From NCBI GenBank assembly GCA_021843755.1, contig JAKBWB010000041.1:1-64000 (forward strand): 64,000 nucleotides of DNA, given 5' to 3'. The DNA comes from Pseudomonadota bacterium. GTDB taxonomy: Bacteria > Pseudomonadota > Gammaproteobacteria > Steroidobacterales > Steroidobacteraceae. The notes under the pieces were generated by a model. The model was not told the DNA's origin, did not search any database, and saw only the letters and a program-made list of their open reading frames with translations. The translations under genes were made by a program, and so were the position numbers. Numbering within the stretch: position 1 is the first letter of the stretch; the number at the start of each line of letters is the position of its first letter. Shown piece after piece: positions 34,664-43,843 of this stretch.

Positions 34664-36055
34664 ATGTCAAATTATGACGCTGCCGAGATGCCTGTCGCGA
34701 ACCGGTACGAGTCCGTGATGCCAGGTGACGGCGTTATCCGGACCTTCGGGCTATTGGTAGCCGGAACCGACGAGAGCGATCTGGTCGCTATGGGAACCGG
34801 GTTCCTTGTGGCGCCCAATGTGGCCCTCACCGCCCGCCACGTCATTGACGAGATCTTCACGCGATTTGAGGGCCGACTACCCCCCGATGCGATAGCAGAT
34901 ACCAGGTTCGGCCTCGATTTCGCTCAATTAGAGCCGTCTGGGGGCCTTACCAAGTGGAAAGTCCGACGGTACGGCTACTCACCATCGATAGATATCGCAG
35001 CGCTGATCCTCGAGCCCGAACATCCTCTGCCAGAGGATTATTCGTGGGAGGGTTACCTGCCTGAGATCTCGGTGTTTCCGCCGCCGGCCGGTAGCATGAT
35101 TACAGCCTATGGCTATCCCGGGTCTCGTCCTCGGGTCGATGAAAAGGGGATCGCGCGGATTGCAGTCGACCCACGCCGATCTACCGGCAAGGTATTGGAA
35201 ATCCACTTGGATCGGAGGGACCGCTCGATGCTTCCCTTCCCATGTTTTCACACAGATGCCGCTTTTGACGGAGGGATGAGCGGGGATCCCGTGCTCGACC
35301 AGCAAGGCCTTGTAATCGGGGTGGTGACCTCTAGCTTTGCGCCGGCATCCGATGGAGAGCCGCACGCCTCGTATGTCTCCCTATTGTGGTCTGCGCTGGG
35401 ACTGGCGCTGCCCGTCGAGGCCTCGACCCTGCACCCCACCACACCGTATCCGCTGCTGCGCCTCGCTCATCAGGAAGGCAGTATGCGAGTTCGCGGTGTC
35501 GAGGCGGTAAGCCTTGAGCAATCCGGCACCTCGTGCCGAATCAATGTAGCGTTCCCCCGCGCTTCTGAGCCGGCCGAGCCGCAGGAGGGCAAATCGCTCA
35601 CTACGGCCACTGCGCCGGTTCGCTCATCTGCGAACACGGCCATCCTTACGTGGATCTTGAGGAAGACGGCCATCGATCCCTGGAATGGCAATGGGATGCC
35701 ACCAGAAAGACTGCGGATACTTCCCGAAATGCGGCCATCGGACCCTGGATTTCCGGCCATTCGACCCCGGTATCCACAGGCCTCGACGTTTTGGCGGGGA
35801 CGGGATGAGAACCGTAGGTTCGACAAATTTGCCGGGAGCAAATTGAGCGGCAATGAACTCGCAAAAGCACTTGGCCGCGGCGGCTACCCGCATCGCACGC
35901 CAGAGCGGCGGTCATCTTCGGGCGGTCATCTTCGATTGACGGCTGATTCATCCCCCGCACATCACGCAACAGATTCCGGCGCATATCCCTCTGAAGGTCG
36001 GCACGCTCGCCACGATTCCGGGCGACGGCGCAGCCTATCTGAAGATAGACCGTGA
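34664..36055 (+). CDS. Trypsin-like serine protease, 3' end running into repeats
   Basis: The frame is 463 codons. A chymotrypsin-fold triad is visible: GTGFLVAPNVALTARHV (His59), SPSIDIAALIL (Asp110) and FDGGMSGDPV (Ser206). Such proteases occur next to defence genes, where they can be triggered effectors. From about residue 324 onward the reading frame crosses four CGGCCA-N7-CTGGA-type repeats and then a 13-bp tandem repeat, and the translation looks like low-complexity Arg/Pro sequence rather than a domain. The natural C-terminus has probably been replaced by an element end. No signal peptide is seen, so it should be cytoplasmic. Confidence 0.65.
   Translation: MSNYDAAEMPVANRYESVMPGDGVIRTFGLLVAGTDESDLVAMGTGFLVAPNVALTARHVIDEIFTRFEGRLPPDAIADTRFGLDFAQLEPSGGLTKWKVRRYGYSPSIDIAALILEPEHPLPEDYSWEGYLPEISVFPPPAGSMITAYGYPGSRPRVDEKGIARIAVDPRRSTGKVLEIHLDRRDRSMLPFPCFHTDAAFDGGMSGDPVLDQQGLVIGVVTSSFAPASDGEPHASYVSLLWSALGLALPVEASTLHPTTPYPLLRLAHQEGSMRVRGVEAVSLEQSGTSCRINVAFPRASEPAEPQEGKSLTTATAPVRSSANTAILTWILRKTAIDPWNGNGMPPERLRILPEMRPSDPGFPAIRPRYPQASTFWRGRDENRRFDKFAGSKLSGNELAKALGRGGYPHRTPERRSSSGGHLRLTADSSPAHHATDSGAYPSEGRHARHDSGRRRSLSEDRP
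35634..35771 (+). repeat. Right-flank repeats, CGGCCA-N7-CTGGAA type
   Basis: Four forward copies of a 21-bp unit begin at about 35634, 35664, 35729 and 35751. Their cores are CGGCCA TCCTTAC GTGGAT, CGGCCA TCGATCC CTGGAA, CGGCCA TCGGACC CTGGAT and CGGCCA TTCGACC CCGGTA. The 7-bp gap matches the left-flank copies at 15819-15885. Orientation is the same as the two forward left copies, which is not what a simple pair of inverted ends would show, so these may belong to a different, decayed element (IS21-like ends have such repeats). Confidence 0.5.
35908..35934 (+). repeat. 13-bp tandem repeat
   Basis: GCGGTCATCTTCG occurs twice (35908-35920 and 35922-35934), one base apart. It lies inside the disordered 3' part of the protease frame and is probably part of the same element end. 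Confidence 0.5.
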
Positions 36056-36346
36056 CCGGTTGCTGAGACGGCCGGACTGCGGAAATCTGCCGCAAAACAG
36101 CGACGCACATCCCAAAGCCGGCCTGCACATGCGGCACGCGAACTGTCAAAATACGGTCGTGGGCCGTGCGCCGTTGAAGGTCACAGCTAAAGGATTTTTT
36201 TTATTTTTTTTGTTCGCAAATTCACAGCGGCAGTAGACTGTCGCCGCCGCAGCACCTGCCACCCTGAGGAGGTCCGTTGCGGCCGGGATTTTCACCCCTG
36301 CAGCGGTCTCGAGTAGAGGAAAATTCAGACACACCCCGGCACCCGG
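36056..36346. other. Right boundary region of the island
   Basis: No gene is recognised. It contains an unusual T-rich run (about 36191-36210, two blocks of T separated by one A) that stands out in this GC-rich genome. The island probably ends between the repeats and this point. Confidence 0.4.
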
Positions 36347-37615
36347 ATGGCAAACGTAACCATCAACGACAGGACTGGCCGGCCGGATGACAGCTTCATC
36401 CGCAAAACAGAGCTCATCATCAGTAGTGTGTTGCGCGGCGGCGTACTCCTGAGCGTTGCAGTAATACTCGGCGGTATCCTCTACTACTACGGGCTGCGCC
36501 TGCTTGGCCGGCTTCCCCACACGACGTTTCCCGACACCCTGGGGCAAGTCGGCTTGGGCCTGAAGAACATCGAGCCGGTGGCGATCGTCACCGCCGGCCT
36601 GCTCGTGCTGCTCGCCACGCCGGTCCTGCGCGTCGCGGTGTCGATTGCCGCCTTTGCGATCGAGAAAGATCGCACCTACGTCATCATCACCGCGATCGTT
36701 CTGGCCATCCTGCTGTTCAGCATCTTCGGGATCGGCCCCTACCTGGGCCAGCCTGGCCTCACGGACGTGCCGAATACCACGTTCGCCTCCCTGCTCTTCA
36801 TCGCGCTGAGCAGCGTGTTCGCGGGCTTCGTCGGCGCGCTGGCCGGGCTCGGTGGCGGCGTATTCATCGTGCCGATCCTGACGCTCATCTTCCACGTGTC
36901 ATTCGCCACTGCGATCGGCGCCTCCATCGTGTCCGTGATCGCCACCTCCTCGGGTGCGGCGGCGGCCTATGTTCGCGATCGAATGACCAACCTCAGGGTC
37001 GGCATGTTCCTGGAGATCGCCACGACCACAGGGGCAGTCTGCGGCGCCCTCATCTCATCCATGCTGAACGATACGGTGCTGTTCGTCGTGTTCGGCATCG
37101 TCCTGCTGATCTCCGCGATACCGCTCGTGGCACGCCTCGGGGAAGAACTGCCACGAGACGTGCAGAACCACAAGTGGGCCGCGGGACTGAAACTTCCCGG
37201 CACTTACTCGGACCGCCGCACCCACCAGGACATTCCCTACCATGTCGCGCACGTGCGCATCGGCTTCGGCATGATGTACGTGGCGGGACTGATTTCCGGC
37301 CTGCTCGGCATCGGCAGTGGCACCTTCAAGGTGCTGGCGATGGACACCGCGATGCGGTTGCCGATGAAGGTCTCGACCACCACCAGCAATTTCATGATCG
37401 GTGTGACGGCGGCCGCGTCCGCCGGCATCTTCTTTCAACGCGGGGACATCGACCCGCTGATCGCCGCGCCAGTGGCGCTCGGGGTGCTCGGCGGTTCGAT
37501 GCTCGGCGCAAAGACGCTCAACCACATGTCGAACGTGCACCTGAAGAAGGTGTTCGTGCCCATGATCCTCCTGGTGGCGATCAGCATGTTGGCCCGCGGT
37601 CTCGGCTGGCTGTAG
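36347..37615 (+). CDS. DUF1634-TauE/SafE fusion membrane transporter
   Basis: 422 aa. The N-terminal 130 residues have three membrane segments that match DUF1634: ELIISSVLRGGVLLSVAVIL, GLLVLLATPVLRVAVSIAAF and TYVIITAIVLAILLFSIFGI. From about residue 155 the TauE/SafE sulfite/organosulfonate exporter family follows, with its two glycine repeats: FAGFVGALAGLGGGVFIVPIL and VAGLISGLLGIGSGTFKVLA. In many genomes DUF1634 and TauE/SafE are separate neighbouring genes; here they are one polypeptide. Substrate is unknown; sulfur-containing anions are typical for the family. Confidence 0.85.
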   Translation: MANVTINDRTGRPDDSFIRKTELIISSVLRGGVLLSVAVILGGILYYYGLRLLGRLPHTTFPDTLGQVGLGLKNIEPVAIVTAGLLVLLATPVLRVAVSIAAFAIEKDRTYVIITAIVLAILLFSIFGIGPYLGQPGLTDVPNTTFASLLFIALSSVFAGFVGALAGLGGGVFIVPILTLIFHVSFATAIGASIVSVIATSSGAAAAYVRDRMTNLRVGMFLEIATTTGAVCGALISSMLNDTVLFVVFGIVLLISAIPLVARLGEELPRDVQNHKWAAGLKLPGTYSDRRTHQDIPYHVAHVRIGFGMMYVAGLISGLLGIGSGTFKVLAMDTAMRLPMKVSTTTSNFMIGVTAAASAGIFFQRGDIDPLIAAPVALGVLGGSMLGAKTLNHMSNVHLKKVFVPMILLVAISMLARGLGWL

Positions 37616-37653
37616 CGGCGCGGCCCGGGTCGTGCAGCCCCTGCGGGCACGCC

Positions 37654-38460
37654 TCAGGGACGCATCAGCAGCGGCACTGAGCTCGAGTGGACCAGCCGGC
37701 TCGAGGTGCCCGGCACCAACCAGTTCAGGATCTCACCGCGCCGGAAGGCGCCCATGACGAGCCCGTCCGCGTGGAACGCCGTGGCCGCATCGAGCAGCAC
37801 GGTCGCGGTCCGCCGCCCCTCGGACGCCACACTGCGATAGCTGGCACCGGCGGCGATGGGACTGAGGGCGGCGCGCGCATCCTCTAGCGCACTGTCCTCC
37901 TGATCGATCGCCAGCACCTCGACCTGCTCGGCGGCGGTGAGAAACGGCCGGAACGCGTCCAGGGCGCGGCGCAGCGGCGGCACATCCCGCCAGCCCACCA
38001 TCAGCCGTCGAGCGAATCCGCCTTCCCAGGTGTGCGGGACCATCACGACGGGATGACGCGTGCGCAGCAGCGCCGCGCGCAGTGCCTCGCGGTGCCCGAC
38101 GGGCTGCGAATTCGGCGCGGCCAGCACGACCATGCTGGCCGTCTTGCGGTAATGCCGCATGACCCGCCATTCATCGCCCTTGTAGAGATCGAACTCGGCG
38201 GAAATGCCGTTGGCTTGGGTCCACTCCGCGACGATCCCGCTCAGCTTCTCGGTCTCCGCCCGCTCGCGATCGACCAGGTGCTCAACCTCGTACTCCGAGA
38301 GCTGCTCCTGCGACGGCAGCAGGATCGAGCGCGGCCCGATCTCGACGTGTGCAAACCGCAGCTTCTGGCCGAGCCGTTCGCTCACCACCGAGGCGATGCG
38401 CAGGCATTGTGTTGCGCCGGTCGTGGACGCCAACAGCACGAGAATGAATTTCGATTCCAT
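37654..38460 (-). CDS. Universal stress protein family protein
   Basis: 268 aa from the ATG at 38460, which puts the first beta strand (KFILVLLAST) at the N-terminus. Two Usp-like halves are present. The second ends with the nucleotide-binding motif MGAFRRGEILNWLVPGTSSRLVHSSSVPLL, shown in parts as MGAFRRGE and GTSSRLVHSS. This suggests ATP binding. It is convergent with the TauE-fusion gene. Tandem Usp proteins respond to stress and starvation; a specific role cannot be read here. Confidence 0.8.
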   Translation of the reverse strand: MESKFILVLLASTTGATQCLRIASVVSERLGQKLRFAHVEIGPRSILLPSQEQLSEYEVEHLVDRERAETEKLSGIVAEWTQANGISAEFDLYKGDEWRVMRHYRKTASMVVLAAPNSQPVGHREALRAALLRTRHPVVMVPHTWEGGFARRLMVGWRDVPPLRRALDAFRPFLTAAEQVEVLAIDQEDSALEDARAALSPIAAGASYRSVASEGRRTATVLLDAATAFHADGLVMGAFRRGEILNWLVPGTSSRLVHSSSVPLLMRP

Positions 38461-38692
38461 GGTCGGCACCTCGGAAACTGAGCCCAATCTCGGCGGCCCT
38501 CCAAGCCCGATATTATCGCGAGGAACGCTCCGATGCGCGCGCCCACCGGGGCACCGCGAGCTCCTCCGGCGCGCCAGCCCGCGCCGCCACAGGCGTGCAG
38601 CAGCCAGACGGCCATGCTCGCGGCCAAGCCCGCACGGGCGCCCCTATCCCGCCGCAGAGGTGCTCGGGCCGCCAGTGACACCGTCCGATGGC

Positions 38693-40105
38693 CTAACGGC
38701 GCGCCCGCACGCGTTTGAGGCGCCGCCACAATAGACTCAGTCCCAACCAGCCGCAGAACGTCGCCAGCGGCCACGCCAGCAGTTGCGGCAGCCAGAATCC
38801 CAGCGCGGCGAGCACGATCAGCGCGGCACCCGCGACCGTCAACACTCCACGCTCGGAATTCCCGAGCACACGGCGGTTCGCGATGGCGGCGCCCACCGTA
38901 TTGGCCAGACGCAAGGCGCTGGCAGCCGCGCGCGAGGAGCTTCCACCGCGCAGATTGCGCGCGACGCTGCCGCGGGGCCGCGGCCGGCGACCCTGCAGCA
39001 CCAGCTCGGTCGAGCGCTCCAGATCACGCAAATACTGTGCCTGCATCTGCGTGGCGAACCCGACATCCTCGACGGCGGCATCGATCTCGCAGTTGGCCAG
39101 CCAGCTGGAGAGATTGAGATTGGACGAGCCCACGCGCGCCCAGCGGCCATCGGCTACCGCGGTCTTGGCGTGCATCATGCTGCCGTTCCATTCGAATACC
39201 CGGATGCCCGCCTCGAGCAGCGGGCGGTAGCCGGCACGCGAGAGCGCGGCAACCGCCGGCAGATTGTTGCTGCCCGGTACGAGCAGACGCACGTCCACGC
39301 CGTCGGTCACCGCGGCGGCCAGGGCCTGTACGTACGTTGGGATTCCGACGAAATACGCGTCGCTGATCCACAGGCTCTCGGTAGCCATGGCCGCGATCAG
39401 ACTGTCGAGCCGGAACATCGCGCCATGGGCAGGCTGCGTGGCGATGATGCGCAGCGCCACCTCCCCACACGGGGCTGGTGCCGGCGCCGGATCGAACGGC
39501 AACGGATCGCCGAGTCCGCCCCAGCTGTCGCGAAACGCGGCTTCGATGCCGGTCACCGCGGGTCCCTCGATCAGCAATCCACTGTCGCGCCACGGTGCCA
39601 CGCCCTGCGCCGCATCGCCCAGCCACTTGGCCGCGACGCACACCCCGGAGACCGATCCGACCCGCCCGTCCACGGCGAGCAATTTGCGGTGGTCGCGACC
39701 CACCCACCCGAGCGGGCTCTCCAGGCGCGGCCGATTGAACGCGCGCACCGCAACACCCGCGGCACGCAGCGGGGAAAAGAACCGACGGCCGGCGTTGCCG
39801 AGCGTACCGAACCAGTCATGAATCACCGCGACGTGCACCCCGGCACGGGCCCGCTCGATCAGCAGATCGCGAAAGTGCCGGCCGACGGCATCGTCGGCGA
39901 TGATGTAGTTCTCGAGCAGCACGTCATGGCGCGCCGCTGCGATCATCGCCGCCCAGGCCTCGAAGTGCGCACTACCGTCGATCAGCAGCTGCACGCGATT
40001 GCCGGCCACCAGGGGGGCCCCGGCTGCGCGGCTGAGCGCCTGGCCGGCAAGCAGGCGCAGAGAGGCCCGATTCGGGTGGGGCGGATGATTCTGCAGGGTC
40101 TGCAT
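38693..40105 (-). CDS. Phospholipase D family cardiolipin synthase-like protein
   Basis: 470 aa. Two HKD motifs are present: GRDHRKLLAVDGRVGSVSG and SMMHAKTAVADGRWARVGSSNLN, which together make one active site. The first half matches ClsB-type synthases (LLENYIIADDAVGRHFRDLL). Residues after about 385 form an Arg-rich linker and a C-terminal hydrophobic pair (VLTVAGAALIVLAALGFWLP and LLAWPLATFCGWLGLSLLW) that anchor it in the membrane. It probably makes cardiolipin from phosphatidylglycerol (and possibly phosphatidylethanolamine). Confidence 0.85.
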   Translation of the reverse strand: MQTLQNHPPHPNRASLRLLAGQALSRAAGAPLVAGNRVQLLIDGSAHFEAWAAMIAAARHDVLLENYIIADDAVGRHFRDLLIERARAGVHVAVIHDWFGTLGNAGRRFFSPLRAAGVAVRAFNRPRLESPLGWVGRDHRKLLAVDGRVGSVSGVCVAAKWLGDAAQGVAPWRDSGLLIEGPAVTGIEAAFRDSWGGLGDPLPFDPAPAPAPCGEVALRIIATQPAHGAMFRLDSLIAAMATESLWISDAYFVGIPTYVQALAAAVTDGVDVRLLVPGSNNLPAVAALSRAGYRPLLEAGIRVFEWNGSMMHAKTAVADGRWARVGSSNLNLSSWLANCEIDAAVEDVGFATQMQAQYLRDLERSTELVLQGRRPRPRGSVARNLRGGSSSRAAASALRLANTVGAAIANRRVLGNSERGVLTVAGAALIVLAALGFWLPQLLAWPLATFCGWLGLSLLWRRLKRVRARR

Positions 40106-40212
40106 CGGTACGCTCTAGACCGGCAGGGCACGGGTGGGGCGCCGGCGAAGCAGCGGCTGGCGGGCCGCGCAATGGGTTCCGGTCAACGTTGTCCCCCAAG
40201 CCTGCCAGCGGC

Positions 40213-41568
40213 TCAATCCCCGGCGATCGTCATCTCTCCCACCAGCACCGAGCCACTGCGGATCGTACTGCGGACATCGATGTCGTTGCCGATCGCCACG
40301 ATGTTGCCGTACATCTCGCGCAAATTCCCCGCGATGGTCACTTCGTGCACCGGATGCACGATCGCGCCATCCTCGACCCAGAATCCGCTTGCGCCGCGCG
40401 AATAATCGCCCGTCACGCCGTTGACGCCCTGGCCCATCAGCTCCGTGACCCACAGACCCCGGCCCATCTGTCTCAACAGCGCCTCGCGCGAATGTGCGCC
40501 CGCTGCGCCATCCGCCGCGACCAGCAGATTGTGGATGCCGCCGGCGTTGCCCGTGGTCTTCAGACCCAGACGCCGCGCCGAGTAGCTCCCGAGCACATAG
40601 CCACGCAGAACGCCCTGCTCGACGAGTTCCCGATCGAGCGTGGCGGCGCCCTCGGCATCGAACGGGGCGCTGCCGAGTCCCTTGGGGATGTGCGGCCGCT
40701 CGCTGATGCGCACGAACTGCGGGAAGACCCGCTGTCCGGCCGCAGCAAGCAGGAACGAGGCTTTGCGATACTGGCTCGGGCCGCTGATCGCGCCGACGAA
40801 GTGTTGAAACAGCCCACGGGCCATCTCGGGGGCGAACAGGACCGGCGCACGCCGGGTGCTCAGCTTGCGCGCCCCGAGCCGCGCGCACGCGCGCCGGCCG
40901 GCCTGCACGCCGACCGCCTCGGGCGTCTCCAGATCGAGCGCGTCGCGGGCGGCCGTGTACCAGTAGTCCCGCTGCATCTCATTGCCGTGCCGGGCGATGA
41001 GCGAGCAGCTGATCGAGTGGCTGGTCGCGGAAAACCCGGCCAGAAACCCATACGAATTGCCGTACACGCCGGTGTGGCGCTGGCTGCCCACGGAGGCGCC
41101 CTCGGAGTTGGTGATGCGCGCGTCGACGTCCATGCCGGCGCGCTCGCAGCGCCGGGCGATGCCGATCGCCTCCTCGGCCGCCAGCGCCCAGGGGTAGTCG
41201 AGGTCGAGCTCGGGAATCTCGCGCGCCAGCGCCTCGGGCTCGATCAGACCCGCATAAGGATCTTCGGCGGTAAAACGCGCGATGGCACACGCCTTGGCGA
41301 CGATTGAGCAGACGGCCTCCCGGCTCAGATCCGCGGTGCTTGCGGCGCCCTTGCGCTTGCCGAAATACACCGTCACCGCCAGTCCGCGATCGCGCTGATA
41401 TTCGATCGTCTCGACCTCACCGAGGCGAACCGTCACACCGAGTCCCTGCCCGATGCTGGCATCGGCCTCGGCCTGGGAAGCGCCGAGTCGGGCGGCTTCC
41501 GCCAATGCACAGCGCACGGCGTCTTGAAGCGTGTTCGCGGAAGCGTTGGGCTCGAGTCCCTGTTGCAT
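40213..41568 (-). CDS. pmbA: PmbA/TldE family metalloprotease subunit
   Basis: 451 aa. PmbA (TldE) works with TldD in degrading or maturing peptides such as microcin B17 and the CcdA antitoxin. Conserved blocks are TIEYQRDRGLAVTVYFGKRKG, ITNSEGASVGS, LFAPEMARGLFQHFVGAISG, GLKTTGNAGGIHNLLV and GVNGVTGDYSRGASGFWVE. TldE lacks the zinc motif of TldD, as expected here. It diverges from yjgA, a neighbour pair conserved in gammaproteobacteria. Confidence 0.93.
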   Translation of the reverse strand: MQQGLEPNASANTLQDAVRCALAEAARLGASQAEADASIGQGLGVTVRLGEVETIEYQRDRGLAVTVYFGKRKGAASTADLSREAVCSIVAKACAIARFTAEDPYAGLIEPEALAREIPELDLDYPWALAAEEAIGIARRCERAGMDVDARITNSEGASVGSQRHTGVYGNSYGFLAGFSATSHSISCSLIARHGNEMQRDYWYTAARDALDLETPEAVGVQAGRRACARLGARKLSTRRAPVLFAPEMARGLFQHFVGAISGPSQYRKASFLLAAAGQRVFPQFVRISERPHIPKGLGSAPFDAEGAATLDRELVEQGVLRGYVLGSYSARRLGLKTTGNAGGIHNLLVAADGAAGAHSREALLRQMGRGLWVTELMGQGVNGVTGDYSRGASGFWVEDGAIVHPVHEVTIAGNLREMYGNIVAIGNDIDVRSTIRSGSVLVGEMTIAGD

Positions 41569-41657
41569 GAGGAGTCCTCGTTGCGCGGTCGGCCGCCGCC
41601 GGACGCGTCCCGGCGGGCACGCCCGCCGCGGTGCTCACGCGAACCGACGGAATACGC

Positions 41658-41663
41658 TAGTGT
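41658..41663 (+). promoter_or_regulatory. -10 element of yjgA
   Basis: TAGTGT ends 7 nt (AGCAGCC) before the yjgA ATG at 41671. There is no Shine-Dalgarno, so a leaderless start is possible. Confidence 0.35.
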
Positions 41664-41670
41664 AGCAGCC

Positions 41671-42216
41671 ATGGCCAGCCGACCAGCGGATCTTCCCATG
41701 CCCGCACCTGAACCCGCGGCGCCCGAGCCGAACGCCGAACCGCCGAGCAAGAGCGAGAGAAAACGCCGAGCGCATGCCGCACAAGACCTCGGCGAGGCGC
41801 TGATCGCGCTGCGCGAGCCCGATCTGGCGGCGTTGCAGCTGCCTGCGGCGCTGCTCGAGGCCGTGCGCGAGGCGCGCCGGATCCGCAGCCGCGCGGCAGC
41901 CGTGCGGCAGCGCCAGTACATCGGCAAGCTGATGCGCCAGATCGACCCGGAGCCCATCCGCCGGACGCTGGCCGCCCGCAGCGAGAAGGACGCCCAGGAG
42001 ACGCAGCGCTTCAAACGGGCCGAGCAGTGGCGAGCGCGATTGGTCGGTGAAGGGGATGCGGCGCTCGAGGCGCTCGCCGCGCTGCGCCCGGACCTCGATC
42101 GATCGCATTGGGCGGCGCTCGCGGCCGCGGCACGGACCGAGCAGCCCGCGGGAGCCGCCCGGCAGGGCCCGGCGGGCCGGGCGCTGTTTCGCGCGTTACG
42201 CGACTTGCTTGGGTAG
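41671..42216 (+). CDS. yjgA: YjgA/DarP (DUF615) ribosome-associated protein
   Basis: 181 aa. DUF615 features are [24 protein letters not shown] (in two parts [11 protein letters not shown] and [10 protein letters not shown]), [21 protein letters not shown] and the C-terminal helix. In E. coli this protein binds late pre-50S particles and helps 23S rRNA domain maturation. The ATG at 41671 gives an Ala/Pro-rich N-terminal extension before SKSERKRR. It is divergent from pmbA and followed by purE 10 nt downstream. Confidence 0.88.
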   Translation: MASRPADLPMPAPEPAAPEPNAEPPSKSERKRRAHAAQDLGEALIALREPDLAALQLPAALLEAVREARRIRSRAAAVRQRQYIGKLMRQIDPEPIRRTLAARSEKDAQETQRFKRAEQWRARLVGEGDAALEALAALRPDLDRSHWAALAAAARTEQPAGAARQGPAGRALFRALRDLLG

Positions 42217-42219
42217 AAT
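42214..42219 (+). promoter_or_regulatory. -10 element of purE
   Basis: TAGAAT ends 7 nt (CCGCCCC) before the purE ATG, overlapping the end of yjgA. No Shine-Dalgarno is present. It would allow purEK expression apart from yjgA. Confidence 0.4.
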
Positions 42220-42226
42220 CCGCCCC

Positions 42227-42724
42227 ATGCAAGCGCTGATCGGCATCATCATGGGTTCGAGGTCCGATTGGGAGACGCTGCGCGCGGCCGCCGCGATGTT
42301 GGACAAATTGGGGGTCGCCTACGAAGTCCGGGTGATCTCGGCGCACCGCACGCCGGACCTGCTGTTCGAATACGCCGCCACCGCCCGTGAGCGCGGGCTG
42401 GAGGCCATCATCGCCGGCGCCGGCGGCGCGGCGCACCTGCCCGGCATGACCGCCGCCAAGACCACTCTGCCGGTGCTCGGCGTACCCGTGCAGTCGAAGA
42501 CCCTCAGCGGACTCGATTCGCTCCTGTCGATCGTGCAGATGCCCGCCGGCGTACCGGTGGCGACCTTCGCGATCGGCGAGGCGGGCGCGGCCAACGCGGC
42601 ACTGTGCGCCGCGGCGATCCTCGCCAACAGACATCCGGAGGTCGACTCGGCGCTCGCGGCGTTCCGCCGCGATCAGACCGCAGCGGTGCTCGCCCAACCC
42701 GACCCGCGCGCAGCCCGCACATGA
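42227..42724 (+). CDS. purE: N5-carboxyaminoimidazole ribonucleotide mutase
   Basis: 165 aa class-I Pur[61 protein letters not shown] and [18 protein letters not shown]. It moves the carboxyl of N5-CAIR to make CAIR. Its stop overlaps the purK ATG (ATGA). Confidence 0.95.
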   Translation: MQALIGIIMGSRSDWETLRAAAAMLDKLGVAYEVRVISAHRTPDLLFEYAATARERGLEAIIAGAGGAAHLPGMTAAKTTLPVLGVPVQSKTLSGLDSLLSIVQMPAGVPVATFAIGEAGAANAALCAAAILANRHPEVDSALAAFRRDQTAAVLAQPDPRAART

Positions 42725-43830
42725 CCATCGGTATCATCGGAGGCGGCCAGCTCGGCCGCATGTTGGCATTGGCCGGCTATCCGCTCGGGCTCAACTTTCT
42801 CTTCCTCGACCCGGCGCGCGAGGCGCCCGCGGGCCAGGTTGCGACCGTGGTGCACGGTGAGTTCACCGACCCGCAGATCCTGAAGTGGCTCTCGCGCGAA
42901 TCCCAGGTGCTGACTTTCGACTGGGAGAACGTGTCGGTCGAGGCGCTGCGCAAGCACGCCGGCGGCGCGCGCCGCGCGCGCATCTGCCCGCCCGCCACGG
43001 CGCTCGCCGTCGCGCAGGACCGCGTCGCGGAAAAGCGCCTGTTCGAGCGGCTCGGCATCCCCACCACACGCTGGCGCGCGGTCGGCTCACCGCCGGCACT
43101 CGAGCGCGCGTTGCGCGAGATCGGCGTGCCCGGGGTACTCAAGACCCGCCGCATGGGCTACGACGGCAAGGGCCAGTTGCGCATCCGCACCCGCGAGGAT
43201 GCGCAGCGCGCCTGGGAGGCGCTCGGCAGCGTTCCGCTTCTGTACGAAGAATGGGTGGCGTACGAGTGCGAAGTATCCATCATCGGCGCGCGCAGTACCC
43301 GCGGGCAAACGGTCGTCTACCCGCTGAACGGCAACGTACACGCTGACGGTATCCTGCAGGTAACCCGCGCGCCGTTCGGCCCGGCCCGCTGGCATCGCAC
43401 GGCCACACAGTATCTGTCGCGCTGCCTGCAGCACTTCCACTACACAGGCGTGCTGACCATCGAGTTCTTCGTGCGCAACGGCCGGCTGCTCGCCAACGAG
43501 ATAGCCCCGCGCGTGCACAACTCCGGCCACTGGACGATCGAAGGCTGTGCCACCAGCCAGTTCGAGAATCATCTGCGCGCGATTCTCGGCTTGCCGCTCG
43601 GCTCGACCCGTCCATTGGGACACAGCGCCATGGTCAATCTGATCGGCCGGATCCCCGCGCGCGACAAGCTGCTCGCGCTCGAGGGTCTGCATCTGCACGA
43701 TTATGGCAAACAGCCCCGCCCCGGCCGCAAGCTCGGTCACTGCACCCTCGTGGCATCCTCGCCCGGCCGGCGCGACCGGCTCGCGCGCACGGTCCTGGGG
43801 CTGGTGGCCTCGCACGTGCGCCTGCCGTAG
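42721..43830 (+). CDS. purK: N5-carboxyaminoimidazole ribonucleotide synthase
   Basis: 369-aa ATP-grasp enzyme that carboxylates AIR with bicarbonate and ATP. Motifs: [45 protein letters not shown] (ATP-binding), [13 protein letters not shown] and [17 protein letters not shown]. Translationally coupled to purE; with purC at 11 kb it supplies consecutive purine steps. Confidence 0.95.
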   Translation: MTIGIIGGGQLGRMLALAGYPLGLNFLFLDPAREAPAGQVATVVHGEFTDPQILKWLSRESQVLTFDWENVSVEALRKHAGGARRARICPPATALAVAQDRVAEKRLFERLGIPTTRWRAVGSPPALERALREIGVPGVLKTRRMGYDGKGQLRIRTREDAQRAWEALGSVPLLYEEWVAYECEVSIIGARSTRGQTVVYPLNGNVHADGILQVTRAPFGPARWHRTATQYLSRCLQHFHYTGVLTIEFFVRNGRLLANEIAPRVHNSGHWTIEGCATSQFENHLRAILGLPLGSTRPLGHSAMVNLIGRIPARDKLLALEGLHLHDYGKQPRPGRKLGHCTLVASSPGRRDRLARTVLGLVASHVRLP

Positions 43831-43843
43831 CATACCCCCCAGC

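Noticed and set aside
36187-36210. The T-rich run as a standard intrinsic terminator
   Set aside because: There is no adequate GC hairpin directly before it on the plus strand, so it was described only as an unusual tract.
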